Source: Bacillota bacterium (GTDB taxonomy: Bacteria; Bacillota; SHA-98; UBA4971). Taken from it: DNA of 64,000 bases. How positions within the stretch are numbered: position 1 is the first letter of the stretch; every line of letters starts with the position of its first letter. This document shows, piece by piece, positions 8,759 through 17,219 of this stretch. The stretch spans positions 107,047-171,046 of the forward strand of contig JANLFY010000008.1 in NCBI GenBank assembly GCA_024653485.1, read 5' to 3'. Made by a program: the position numbers and the translations under genes. Under the pieces are notes generated by a model that saw only the letters and a program-made list of their open reading frames with translations, did not search any database and had not been told where the DNA came from.

Positions 8759-10154
8759 GAGATACGTTGCCCGCACGATACAGGAAGCCCTCGACACCGT
8801 GCGCGAGGACCTCGGACCCGACGCCGTGATACTCCATACGCGCAAGGCTCGCAGAGGGAAGATCGCGGGATTGCTTGGAGGAGAGAGGTTCGAGGTCATT
8901 GCCGCGCTGGACGTGAACGTTCCCGAGGCAGGCCGGTCGGCCGGTATGGGACGCACGACCATCGGGACCAGGGGAGTCGTCGGCACGCACGCGGGCGCAA
9001 CGCCGGCGAGCGGGCAGACACCAGAGGGAAGCCCGTCGAGCGGAAGGGTCGTGGCTGGTCGCACTGTCGGCAGTGCCAACAAGAGGAACTCGGCACGCTC
9101 GGATGGAGGCGCCGTCCGGCGAGCCAGCCCGCGTGAAGTCACGGAGCGCGAGGGAAACGACTTCCCCGAGTGGCCCCGGCCGGTGGCGACGGCGGCCGCC
9201 GGGCGCGCCTATGAGAGCACCCCTGCGGCGCGGCTCGTGGAAATCCACGAACGTCTTCTCGACATGGACCTTGATCCCGATCTCGCGCAGGCGCTCGTCC
9301 AGGCCGCAAAGATGAAGTGGCGTGAGGCGCAAGTGGCCGGGAAGTCCGCGTACGAACTGGTGCTCGACCTCATCACCGCTATGCTTCCGGTGGCGGGGGG
9401 AGTCGCGCTCACTCCCGGATCACGCAGGGTCGTTGCCTTGGTGGGACCCACGGGCGTGGGGAAGACCACGACCCTCGCGAAAGTGGCGGCTCTCACCGCG
9501 CTCTTCGGCAAGAAGAAAGTGGCCTTCATCACCGCCGACACCTACAGGATAGCCGCTGTGGAGCAGCTCCGCACGTACGCCGAGATAATAAGGGTTCCGT
9601 GTGAGGTGGTGTACACGCCCTCAGAGATGCGTCAAGCTCTCGCGTCTCACGATGGGTGTGATCTCGTGCTCATCGATACCGCCGGGAGGAACCCCAGGAG
9701 CAGCATGCACATGGCCGAGCTCAGAGCATTTCTCGAGGCGGCGCAGGTGGACGAGACGCACCTCGTCCTGAGCATGACCACGAGGCCGCGCGACCTTCTC
9801 GAGACAGTGGAAAGGTTCAGTCCATGCGGCGTGAACAGGCTCATCTTCTCCAAGCTGGACGAGACCTTACGCCTTGGCCCGATCCTCGGGGTGACGAGTG
9901 CCGTGAAGCTGCCGATCTCATACGTGACCTACGGGCAGAATGTGCCCGAGGACATCGAGGTTGCGGACGCTGCCCAACTCGCTCGGTGGATCCTTGATGG
10001 GGGAGTCGGGGACATCGAAGGCAGCGCGCGAAGCGACACGAGGAACGGCGGGGCCGGCACGCGTGCCGGCGCGGAAGACGTTGCGGGTGCGGGTGTTGCG
10101 GGTGTAGAGACGGATTCGTCGCGAGACAGATTCAAGGGAATGGGTGGGAAGTGA
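8748..10154 (+). CDS. flhF: Flagellar SRP-type GTPase FlhF
   Basis: FlhF controls where and how many flagella form. After an N-terminal B-domain (MRIKRYVARTIQEALDTVRE) and a variable linker of about 130 residues comes the NG GTPase domain, with G1 VALVGPTGVGKTTTLAKVA, DTYRIAAVEQLRTYAEI and G3 LIDTAGRNPRS. The C-terminal tail after about residue 420 is Gly/Ala/Arg-rich. The start lies inside the end of flhA and flhG follows directly. Confidence 0.95.
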   Translation: MRIKRYVARTIQEALDTVREDLGPDAVILHTRKARRGKIAGLLGGERFEVIAALDVNVPEAGRSAGMGRTTIGTRGVVGTHAGATPASGQTPEGSPSSGRVVAGRTVGSANKRNSARSDGGAVRRASPREVTEREGNDFPEWPRPVATAAAGRAYESTPAARLVEIHERLLDMDLDPDLAQALVQAAKMKWREAQVAGKSAYELVLDLITAMLPVAGGVALTPGSRRVVALVGPTGVGKTTTLAKVAALTALFGKKKVAFITADTYRIAAVEQLRTYAEIIRVPCEVVYTPSEMRQALASHDGCDLVLIDTAGRNPRSSMHMAELRAFLEAAQVDETHLVLSMTTRPRDLLETVERFSPCGVNRLIFSKLDETLRLGPILGVTSAVKLPISYVTYGQNVPEDIEVADAAQLARWILDGGVGDIEGSARSDTRNGGAGTRAGAEDVAGAGVAGVETDSSRDRFKGMGGK

Positions 10155-10155
10155 G

Positions 10156-11034
10156 ATGAACGACCAGGCGAGAGGCCTTCGCGACATGGCGCGGAGCGGG
10201 ACCGAGCTGTCGTCGGGTGTACCCCGGGTCATAGCAGTCACCAGTGGAAAAGGCGGGGTCGGCAAGACGAGCATCGTGCTGAACACCTCGATTGCGCTAG
10301 CCTCAGCGGGGTCACGTGTGGTTGTGCTCGACGCCGACCTCGGCCTAGGCAACATCGATGTCATGCTGGGCATAGTCTCCCGGTACAACCTGGCGCACGT
10401 GGCAGCGGGGGAAGTGAGCCTCGCTGACATAGCGGTGTCGGGGCCTGGCGGAATAAAGATAATCCCGTGCGGCTCAGGCGTGACCTCTCTCTTGCGTCTT
10501 CCAGAGTCGGAGCGGGCGGTCCTGGTGTCAGCGCTGGCGGCCCTCGAGAATGAGGCGGACTTCATAGTCGTCGATACCGGGGCCGGACTCTCCCCGGGCG
10601 TGGTCGGGTTCCTCGCCGCGGTAGAGGAGGTAGTCGTGGTCACGACGCCGGAGCCGACGTCCATAGCGGACGCGTACGCCACCGTGAAGGTGGTGTCATG
10701 CGAAAACCCCGCGGCTCCCGTGATGCTCGTGGTGAACATGGCGCGGGATCTGCAGGAAGCGGAAGATGCGGCCGAGAAGATAACCTTGGTTGCCAAGAGG
10801 TTTCTTTCGGTGAACGTCAAGCTGCTGGGGTTCGTGCCGAGGGACCAGCTCGTGACGAAAGCGGTCATGCAGCAGGTTCCGTTCGTGGTTAGATATCCGT
10901 CGTGCCCCGCTTCGCGCGCCGTGGGCGAGATCGCTGAAAGGTTGCAGAGCAAGCGGCTGGAGGGGTCCTCTTTCAGAGGCTTTGTCGGACAGGGTCTTGT
11001 GGGGTTCCTTGGGAGGATAGCTGCGCGATCATGA
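10156..11034 (+). CDS. flhG: MinD-like ATPase FlhG (FleN/YlxH)
   Basis: FlhG is the ParA/MinD-family ATPase that partners FlhF in flagellar number control. The deviant Walker A SGKGGVGKTS (about residues 24-33), DADLGLGNIDVMLG and FIVVDTGAGL mark the family. The ATG at 10156 is 1 bp after the flhF stop; a GTG at 10144 would overlap flhF. The order flhF-flhG is conserved in Firmicutes. Confidence 0.93.
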   Translation: MNDQARGLRDMARSGTELSSGVPRVIAVTSGKGGVGKTSIVLNTSIALASAGSRVVVLDADLGLGNIDVMLGIVSRYNLAHVAAGEVSLADIAVSGPGGIKIIPCGSGVTSLLRLPESERAVLVSALAALENEADFIVVDTGAGLSPGVVGFLAAVEEVVVVTTPEPTSIADAYATVKVVSCENPAAPVMLVVNMARDLQEAEDAAEKITLVAKRFLSVNVKLLGFVPRDQLVTKAVMQQVPFVVRYPSCPASRAVGEIAERLQSKRLEGSSFRGFVGQGLVGFLGRIAARS

Positions 11035-11067
11035 GCCTCCGCCTCAGCGGAGGAGCGGCTCGGGGGG

Positions 11068-11742
11068 ATGGCCGCCGTGGAAGTCGAGGACGTGCTCAAA
11101 GTCAACCAAAGGGTGACGCTGGTGGTGCCGGACGGACGCAACGCAGGCAGCTACCCTAGCCGCGTTGAGGACATCGGGCTTGACGCTATAGTGGTGGCGG
11201 CTCCGACACACAAGGGTGTGGTGCTCAAGCTCGAGGAAGGCGAGGCAGTCCGCATCCAGGCGGTGCGCGAAGATGGGGTGTACAAGGCTGACACCGTCGT
11301 AGAAGCTGTGATCACATACCCGTTTCCCATGATCCAGTTGGCGAAACCCTCGGAGGTAGTGCGCGAGCAGAGAAGGAAGTACGCGCGAGCGGACGTGTCG
11401 CTTCCGGCGAGGTACCGTTGCCTCGGCCCTATGGACAATGGGCGGCTCGCCCCTCACAAAGGCACGGTGACGAACGTATCCGGCGGCGGCGCTCTCATCG
11501 TGACGTGGCAGTCCAGGCCCGATCTTCGGATCGGGTCCGAGGTCGACGTGGAATTGGAGCTTCCTTGCGGCAAGATCGCCGTAAGAGGGGTCGTGGTGAG
11601 GATGTCAACGGGCCAAACGGAGGCCGGGATGGTTCAAGAGATGGCGGTGGAGTTCAGGGAGATCGACGAGAGGCAACGCGACGCGCTAGCCAGGTACGTC
11701 TTGCAGCGGCAACTCGAACTTCGCCGCAAGGGGTTGTTGTGA
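11068..11742 (+). CDS. PilZ-domain c-di-GMP-binding flagellar brake protein (YcgR/FlgZ-like)
   Basis: This 224-residue protein combines an N-terminal YcgR-type domain (about 1-100) with a C-terminal PilZ domain. The c-di-GMP-binding residues are present: RKYAR (RxxxR, near residue 110) and NVSGGG (N/DxSxxG, near 137). By family knowledge it would slow or stop the motor when c-di-GMP is high. It sits between flhG and sigD, where many Firmicutes carry such a gene. Confidence 0.9.
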   Translation: MAAVEVEDVLKVNQRVTLVVPDGRNAGSYPSRVEDIGLDAIVVAAPTHKGVVLKLEEGEAVRIQAVREDGVYKADTVVEAVITYPFPMIQLAKPSEVVREQRRKYARADVSLPARYRCLGPMDNGRLAPHKGTVTNVSGGGALIVTWQSRPDLRIGSEVDVELELPCGKIAVRGVVVRMSTGQTEAGMVQEMAVEFREIDERQRDALARYVLQRQLELRRKGLL

Positions 11743-11746
11743 CGCC

Positions 11747-12544
11747 GTGGCTACCGAAGAGCTTTGGAATCAGTACAAATTCGCGGGAGATCCCGAGGCC
11801 AAGCATGGCCTCATCTCCCATTACCTGCCGATGGTCCCGATCCTCGCTGGTAGGATGGCGATGAAGCTCTCGGCGGTGGTTGGGTACGAGGACCTGGTGG
11901 GCTGGGGAGTCATTGGGCTCATCGAGGCGGTTGAGAAGTTCGATCCCGGCCGGGGCGTGAAATTCGAGACTTACGCGACGACCCGTATCAAGGGCGCCAT
12001 GGCGGACGGGATGAGAGAGGCGGACTGGGTGCCGAGGTCCGTGCGGCAGAACGCAAGGCGCATCGCGCGTGTGTATGCCAGCCTCGAGAAAGAGCTGGGG
12101 AGGGCGGCAACCGATGAGGAGGTCGCGGCGGAAATGGGGGTCAGCCTGGAGGAGTTTCAGAGGATGGTGGCGGACGCCTCGCGCGGCGCAGTTCTGTCCC
12201 TTGACGAGATGATTCAGATGAGCGAGAACGGTCGCCACGTGACCTTGCTGGATGCCGTCCCGGACATGGAAACCCCCGACCCGCTCGCCGTGTGTGAGGT
12301 GGAGGATCTCAAGGAGCGGCTCGCCAGGGCCATCGACGAGCTGCCCGAGCGGGAGAGGCTCGTGGTGACCTTGCACTACTACGATGAGCTGACAGTAAAG
12401 GAGATAGCTGAGATACTGGGTGTTTCTGAGGGGCGGGTCTCGCAACTCCACACCCGTGCAGTCCTTAGGCTTAGGTCGCGTTTGGCGCCCGGTGAGGCAA
12501 GTGACACGAAGGTAGCGGGCGGGACCAGGCGAGCTCATGGCTGA
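11747..12544 (+). CDS. fliA: Flagellar RNA polymerase sigma factor SigD/FliA (sigma-28)
   Basis: Sigma-28 transcribes late flagellar and chemotaxis genes. Region 2 (GWGVIGLIEAVEKFDPGRG, FETYATTRIKGAMADGMRE), region 3 and region 4 with its helix-turn-helix (LTVKEIAEILGVSEGRVSQL) are all present. At 265 residues it is full length. The GTG start is 4 bp after the PilZ gene. The Firmicutes name is sigD. Confidence 0.95.
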   Translation: MATEELWNQYKFAGDPEAKHGLISHYLPMVPILAGRMAMKLSAVVGYEDLVGWGVIGLIEAVEKFDPGRGVKFETYATTRIKGAMADGMREADWVPRSVRQNARRIARVYASLEKELGRAATDEEVAAEMGVSLEEFQRMVADASRGAVLSLDEMIQMSENGRHVTLLDAVPDMETPDPLAVCEVEDLKERLARAIDELPERERLVVTLHYYDELTVKEIAEILGVSEGRVSQLHTRAVLRLRSRLAPGEASDTKVAGGTRRAHG

Positions 12545-12711
12545 GCGTTCGACTCGGTGCTCGAGTAGATGCGGTACCGATAAGGCTCGCCGGGCGCGAG
12601 TGGCCGACTGACCGGACGCGCAGGATGGATTCTTGGCAGGCTCGGGCGCGCGTGCCTTGACTCGAGGATTGCGACTTTGCCATAAACACGCGACCGAAGG
12701 GGGTGACGAGG

Positions 12712-13236
12712 ATGTCCGTGCGTTCCGTCGACGTCCAGCACGCGGTGGCGCGGGCTACGGAGGCCGAACGAGTCCAACGCGTGCAGAACGACGTGGGCGC
12801 CGCAGGGCAGCAGGCTTTTGCGGCGGAGCTCTCGAAGCGCGCTGAGGAGAAGTCCACGAGAGTGACATCGTCGCCCAGGTCCGAAGAGGAGGCAATCCGG
12901 GACGAGAAGGAAAGGCGCCGTCGCGGTTCGCGGAACGGCGAGTCCGGCGAGGAGCGGGCGGGGCGAGAGCGTGGCGCGGGAAGCAGCGCGCCGGACGGCG
13001 CTCCAGGAGCTGGGATCGCGACAGGCGCTGACGCCGCCGTAGGCTCTGGAGCCGCCGTAGGCTCTGGAGCCGCCGTAGGCTCTGGAGCTGCCGCAGGCTC
13101 TGGAGCTGGTGCTGGAGCTAGAGTGGAAGCCGGTGGCGGAGCGCGGGCTGCCGGAACCCCCGCGGCAAGGCACAGCCGGGACGGGACGGGCGGTGAACCC
13201 GTGATGCCAGGGAGAATAATCGACGTGGAGGTTTAG
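12712..13236 (+). CDS. Small flagellar-operon protein of unknown function with tandem AVGSGA repeats
   Basis: The first ~60 residues (SVRSVDVQHAVARATEAERV...QQAFAAELSKRAEEKS) and the C-terminal PGRIIDVEV resemble a small uncharacterised protein often found next to sigD in Firmicutes. The ATG at 12712 has AAGGGGGTGA upstream. Residues about 105-130 are four AVGSGA-like repeats encoded by an 18-bp tandem repeat at 13038-13110; this middle is probably disordered. The gene ends 3 bp before the DUF6115 gene. Function is unknown, and co-transcription with sigD suggests a role in flagellar assembly or regulation. Confidence 0.75.
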   Translation: MSVRSVDVQHAVARATEAERVQRVQNDVGAAGQQAFAAELSKRAEEKSTRVTSSPRSEEEAIRDEKERRRRGSRNGESGEERAGRERGAGSSAPDGAPGAGIATGADAAVGSGAAVGSGAAVGSGAAAGSGAGAGARVEAGGGARAAGTPAARHSRDGTGGEPVMPGRIIDVEV

Positions 13237-13239
13237 AGC

Positions 13240-14103
13240 GTGCAGAGTCCGATGCTATCTCAGGTGCCGTGGGACATCCTCGTCGCGGCACTCATGTGTG
13301 TGGCCGGAATACTGTTCATAGCCTTTTCCTTCGGGATGACGCTGGGAGAGCGCCGCGTGCAAGCCATCCTGGAGGGACGCGGTAATGATGGAACGGACCG
13401 ATCCCGGGACGGACGCGGGGCAGGGGAACGGCACCGAGGCCGTGACAAGGGCGCAAGGGAGACAAGAGTCTCGCCCGCAGGCCCCGACGATGCTACTCGT
13501 GACGCAACTCGCGCAATAGAGGAAGCTGCGGCAAGGGCAATACAGGATCTCGAGGCCAAGGCTGAGGCCGCCGCCCGGCTCCTCGACGAGGCGGAGGACA
13601 GGATCAAGCAACTGAAGGCAACTGTTGCGGCGCTCGAGCGCGAAGCCAGACAAGGCGGCAAGCTGGAGGCCGCCTCATCACCTGTGCCTCCGCGTGCGCC
13701 GATTATCGCTGGCGCTGCGCAGGGACAGGAGGCTTGCCACGCTGATGAAGGCGTCATCGGTATCGCCGTAGACGTGGGCGAAGACGCGACCGCGGGATCT
13801 GCCGCGAGCACAGAGCCGGGGGCGGGAGCGCACCCGGAAGCGAGCGCGACACCGGATGCAGCTCGTGCTGAGGTGGCAGGAACTGGAGCGAGCCAGGGGG
13901 CGACAGGCGCTATCGGGGTTTCCGAGAGACACGCTCTAGTGCTGCACCTTGCCGACCAAGGTCTGACCCTGCCTGAGATCGCGAGACGGGCGGGGATAGG
14001 CCGCGGTGAGGCTCAGCTTGTCCTGGATCTACACGGCAAGGAGTGTCGGTCAAACCCGGTGGAGGCGTCCGGTCCTGGACCTCTTCCAGGATGCGGATCA
14101 TAG
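13240..14103 (+). CDS. DUF6115-like membrane protein (TM helix, coiled coil, C-terminal HTH-like domain)
   Basis: An N-terminal helix (about residues 12-33) anchors the protein. A coiled coil (about 85-135) and an Ala/Gly-rich linker lead to a C-terminal helix-turn-helix-like segment, HLADQGLTLPEIARRAGIG (near 245-263). This architecture matches DUF6115 proteins that follow sigD in many Firmicutes, with unknown function. It is the last gene of the flagellar run. Part of its 3' half (near 13840-13950) has a diverged copy at about 25.1 kb. Confidence 0.75.
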   Translation: MQSPMLSQVPWDILVAALMCVAGILFIAFSFGMTLGERRVQAILEGRGNDGTDRSRDGRGAGERHRGRDKGARETRVSPAGPDDATRDATRAIEEAAARAIQDLEAKAEAAARLLDEAEDRIKQLKATVAALEREARQGGKLEAASSPVPPRAPIIAGAAQGQEACHADEGVIGIAVDVGEDATAGSAASTEPGAGAHPEASATPDAARAEVAGTGASQGATGAIGVSERHALVLHLADQGLTLPEIARRAGIGRGEAQLVLDLHGKECRSNPVEASGPGPLPGCGS

Positions 14104-14397
14104 CTACATCCCGATGATCTCACAAGACAGTTCCGCAGTAACGATCTTGTGCGGTGCCAAGGCAAGTTCAACGCTGCCGTCCTCGAATGCTTCCGCCCAA
14201 GGGTGTGGTGAATTCCTGAGCTTCCCGCCATAGGGCAGCAGTCTCCCATGAGCCCTGGTACGGGGCGATCGCGTATCGAAATTCATGAACTCCCAAGCTC
14301 CCAAGCACCGCGCGTCTGGTGTCTCGTAGGGTGGTCCGGCATGCCCACCGCGCGTGACCAAGTCGTCCCTTTTTCGTCTGAACTCCACCTCAATCAC
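14104..14397 (-). pseudogene. Possible 3' remnant of an unidentified (glycosidase-like?) gene
   Basis: The 577 bp between the DUF6115 gene and lacI hold no clear plus-strand gene. On the minus strand 97 codons are open, and the last ~40 residues (GGKLRNSPHPWAEAFED, then VELALAPHKIVTAEL) look like natural protein. The APHKIVTAEL ending recalls the C-terminal beta domain of GH38 alpha-mannosidases, but this is a weak impression. No convincing start or ribosome-binding site is visible. If real, it is a broken gene left next to the sugar operon. Confidence 0.3.
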
Positions 14398-14550
14398 AGG
14401 CCGTTCGCGCCCTCACATGTCCTCCGTGCCGTGCCGCGGTTACATGCCACGCAAAGAAAACCCTCTCCGGCTAGCCGATGGTGACAAGTTGCGGTGATGT
14501 CGTGCGTACCAAGGTTCCCTTCCCACATCTCTACTACTAGGAGACTGTGA

Positions 14551-14561
14551 TAAACGTTTTA
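14551..14561. promoter_or_regulatory. LacI-family operator candidate (distal)
   Basis: TAAACGTTTTA contains the palindromic AAACGTTT core with central CG, the hallmark of LacI/GalR-family sites. It lies about 120 bp upstream of the LacI-family gene and 87 bp from a second, better site. Confidence 0.6.
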
Positions 14562-14615
14562 TAAACTTTCTTCCATGGTGCCCAATGCATAGAAGGATTT
14601 TGGCCACGCGTGTAG

Positions 14616-14649
14616 TATTATCCGTACCAGAGCATGAGAAAACGTTTTC
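14616..14649 (+). promoter_or_regulatory. lacI-operon promoter -10 candidate with perfect LacI operator
   Basis: GAAAACGTTTTC at 14638-14649 is a perfect 12-bp palindrome with a central CG, as bound by LacI/GalR/CcpA repressors. TATTAT at 14616-14621 could be the -10 box, placing the operator at about +10 to +21. No good -35 hexamer is visible. The arrangement predicts autorepression of the regulator gene and the downstream operon. Confidence 0.65.
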
Positions 14650-14680
14650 GTACAACGTCGTGAGAGGTCATTGATATCTG

Positions 14681-15721
14681 ATGCCTACCATAAGGGATGT
14701 AGCGAAAGAAGCAAGAGTGTCGATAGCCAGTGTCTCTAAGGTGTTGAACGACCCTGATTACGGCTCGGCAGAGACGCGGGCAAGGGTAGTGGCAGCCATC
14801 AAGAAGCTCGGATATCAACCCAACAACGTCGCTCGAAGCATGGTGAGGGGCAAGACCAACATAATCGCCCTCGTCATCCCGGACGTGCGCAACCAGTTCT
14901 TCACGTCGGTGGCGCGGGGAGTCGAGGACGTAGCGAGCAAGTATGATTACAGGGTCATGCTGTGCAATACAGACGAGGACCCGGCCAAGCAGCAGAAGTA
15001 CATCGATGTGTTCCGGAGCAGGATCGTTGATGGCTTCGTAATCGCCGTCACATCAGAGCGCGATCGCCACCTGGGAAAGGTCGACAGGCACGTGCTTCCT
15101 TTCGTGTTCATTGACCGAGTGTGTGAGGAGATCCCGGCAGACGCCATTGTGGTTGACAACCGAGACGGAGCGTACAAAGCTGTCGCGCATCTGTTGCAGC
15201 TCGGGCATCGCCGGATCGGACTCATCACAGGAAAGCGCGATACTCTCACAGGACGCGAGCGACTGCGGGGATATGTGGAGGCGCTCAATGACCACGACCT
15301 CGAGCCTGAGGAAGAGCTGATCAAGGATGGAGGGTTCACCATCGAGGGAGGGTACGAGGCGGCGAAGGCGCTCCTCGGCGCCAACGTTCGTCCCACGGCG
15401 ATCTTCATCTCCAACAACGCCATGACGATCGGGTGTTTGAAGGCTCTTGCGGAGGCAAAGGTCAGGATACCGAACCAGATGGCTGTGGTCGGCTTCGACG
15501 ACTCGGAGTGGGCTGAGTTCTTCACGCCTCCTCTGACTGTGGTGAGGCAGCCGACGTATACCATGGGGACATTGGCCGGAGAGATCCTCTTTCAGAGGAT
15601 ACTCGGGACGGCTCCGCCCGAGCGAAAGGAGATCGTGCTCAAGCCGGAGCTCGTCATTCGGGAGTCGTGCGGCGCTCTCGGAACAGGTGCCGTTGAGCAA
15701 GGCAAGGGTGCTCAAGCATAA
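14681..15721 (+). CDS. LacI/GalR-family transcriptional repressor
   Basis: The N-terminal helix-turn-helix and hinge (TIRDVAKEARVSIASVSKVLN; LGYQPNNVARSMVRGKTNII) are followed by a periplasmic-binding-protein-like sensor domain, 346 residues in all. It heads a run of co-directional catabolic and uptake genes and has two matching operators upstream. It most likely represses the operon until a sugar or sugar acid binds. The ligand cannot be named from sequence. Confidence 0.93.
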   Translation: MPTIRDVAKEARVSIASVSKVLNDPDYGSAETRARVVAAIKKLGYQPNNVARSMVRGKTNIIALVIPDVRNQFFTSVARGVEDVASKYDYRVMLCNTDEDPAKQQKYIDVFRSRIVDGFVIAVTSERDRHLGKVDRHVLPFVFIDRVCEEIPADAIVVDNRDGAYKAVAHLLQLGHRRIGLITGKRDTLTGRERLRGYVEALNDHDLEPEEELIKDGGFTIEGGYEAAKALLGANVRPTAIFISNNAMTIGCLKALAEAKVRIPNQMAVVGFDDSEWAEFFTPPLTVVRQPTYTMGTLAGEILFQRILGTAPPERKEIVLKPELVIRESCGALGTGAVEQGKGAQA

Positions 15722-15733
15722 AGAGACTTTGGC

Positions 15734-17161
15734 ATGAGGGGGCTTGTCAAGGTGCTATCGAGTAGCAAGACCCGAATCGGTCTAGTTGCCATCTCGGACG
15801 AAAGGCCGGAGATACACTGTCCGGACGAGCAGCACAACAGGGATTACCTGCACATGATGAAAAGGATCCTCGAGGCCAAGGCGGACGCGACCGGATTTGA
15901 CCTGGAGCTCGTCGTGGAGGATCGGATCATCCATACCATGGAGGAAGCGGTCGCCTCTGCCAAGAGGATGCGGGCCGAGGATGTGGCCGGCGTCGCCATA
16001 GCCCACAACATGTGGACGTTTGCCCGGGAGGCAGCCATGTTCGCCCGGGTCTATGGAGGACCCATAGCCGGCTATACCAACAAGGATCCTCTTCGGCCGG
16101 CGCTAGTGGGGCTTCTGTGCAGCGGCGGAACCATAGACAAGATGGGGTTGTACCATCCACGAATCATCGGGGACATACAGGGGGAGGACGTCCAGCAAGA
16201 GTTCCTCGCGTGGGCGCGGGCCGCGGGGACCGCGAGCAAGATCGTGGGCGAAACTTACTGCAATTTTGGCGGCCGCAGCATGGGCATGGGTACCGCCGTC
16301 CGAGATCCGAACGACTGGATCAAGCGTTACGGAGTGGACGTCGAACAGATAGACCAGGTCGTGCTGCTGGAGCGCGCCAAGAGGATAGACTCCGGCGTCG
16401 TCGACCACGCCTATGCTTGGCTCGCGGAAAACGTCGGCTACATAGACCCGAGGGTGCCGGACGAAAAGATCAAGAACCAGATCCGGCTGTACGAGGCGGC
16501 TCGTGAAATATGCCGGGAAAAGGGGATAGACTTCTACGGCGTAAAGTGCCAACCCGAGCTCAGTGAAGTCACGGACTACGCCGTTCCGTGTCTCAATCAG
16601 GCGTTCTCAAATAGCAACTTCGACTGGCACGGCCGAAAGGAACCGGTCGTGTGTGCATGTGAAGCCGATATGGGAGCCGCGATGACGATGAGGCTCTTGC
16701 AGGGGGTCTCTGGCCAGCCTACGTTGTTCATGGATTTCCGCGATTACGATGAGAAGCGCGACGAGTACGTGTTCTGCAACTGCGGCTCCCAGTCTGTGTT
16801 CTACGCCAAGGATATCGGAGACGTGCACCTCGTTCCCACCGACAAGTACTATCCTTCAGGTGGCGCCCACGTCCAATACGTGTGTCGCGAAGGGGAGGTC
16901 ACCGTTGCCCGTCTGTGTGAAGACAAGGACGGCGAGTGGATGGCGATAATCCCCGGGCGCTTCGTGTACTATGACCGCGAAAGGTGCAAGGAAACCAGTC
17001 CACTGTGGCCCCACGCTTATCTGAAGGCGGACATCGATCCGGATGAGCTCCTTCAGGTGTACGGCTCGAATCATGCGCACGCGGTTTACGGGAACTGGGT
17101 GAAGGAACTGACTCATCTCGGAAGGATGCTCGGATTCAGGACCAAAGTCTTCAAACGATAG
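15734..17161 (+). CDS. L-fucose/L-arabinose isomerase-fold sugar isomerase (FucI-like)
   Basis: The 475-residue protein has the FucI/AraA fold. Candidate Mn-binding residues are Glu in CACEADMGAAMT, Asp in TLFMDFRDYD and His in GSNHAHAVYGNW, in the order of the Glu/Asp/His ligands of L-fucose isomerase. It would interconvert an aldose and a ketose, supplying the ketose for the kinase that follows 58 bp downstream. It is shorter than E. coli FucI (591), so the substrate may differ. Confidence 0.82.
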   Translation: MRGLVKVLSSSKTRIGLVAISDERPEIHCPDEQHNRDYLHMMKRILEAKADATGFDLELVVEDRIIHTMEEAVASAKRMRAEDVAGVAIAHNMWTFAREAAMFARVYGGPIAGYTNKDPLRPALVGLLCSGGTIDKMGLYHPRIIGDIQGEDVQQEFLAWARAAGTASKIVGETYCNFGGRSMGMGTAVRDPNDWIKRYGVDVEQIDQVVLLERAKRIDSGVVDHAYAWLAENVGYIDPRVPDEKIKNQIRLYEAAREICREKGIDFYGVKCQPELSEVTDYAVPCLNQAFSNSNFDWHGRKEPVVCACEADMGAAMTMRLLQGVSGQPTLFMDFRDYDEKRDEYVFCNCGSQSVFYAKDIGDVHLVPTDKYYPSGGAHVQYVCREGEVTVARLCEDKDGEWMAIIPGRFVYYDRERCKETSPLWPHAYLKADIDPDELLQVYGSNHAHAVYGNWVKELTHLGRMLGFRTKVFKR

Positions 17162-17219
17162 CGCCGTTCGCTGTTGAGCGAGCACCTTCAAGGGCTGTCA
17201 CTTCGGGAGGCTGAAGGTC

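Noticed and set aside
9918..11141. 407-codon minus-strand frame antisense to flhF-flhG
   Set aside because: Shadow frame of high-GC coding sequence; flhF and flhG carry unambiguous GTPase and ATPase motifs.
12576..12583. ACCGATAA resembling a sigma-28 -10 element downstream of sigD
   Set aside because: No TAAA-type -35 element is found about 15 bp upstream, so it is likely chance.
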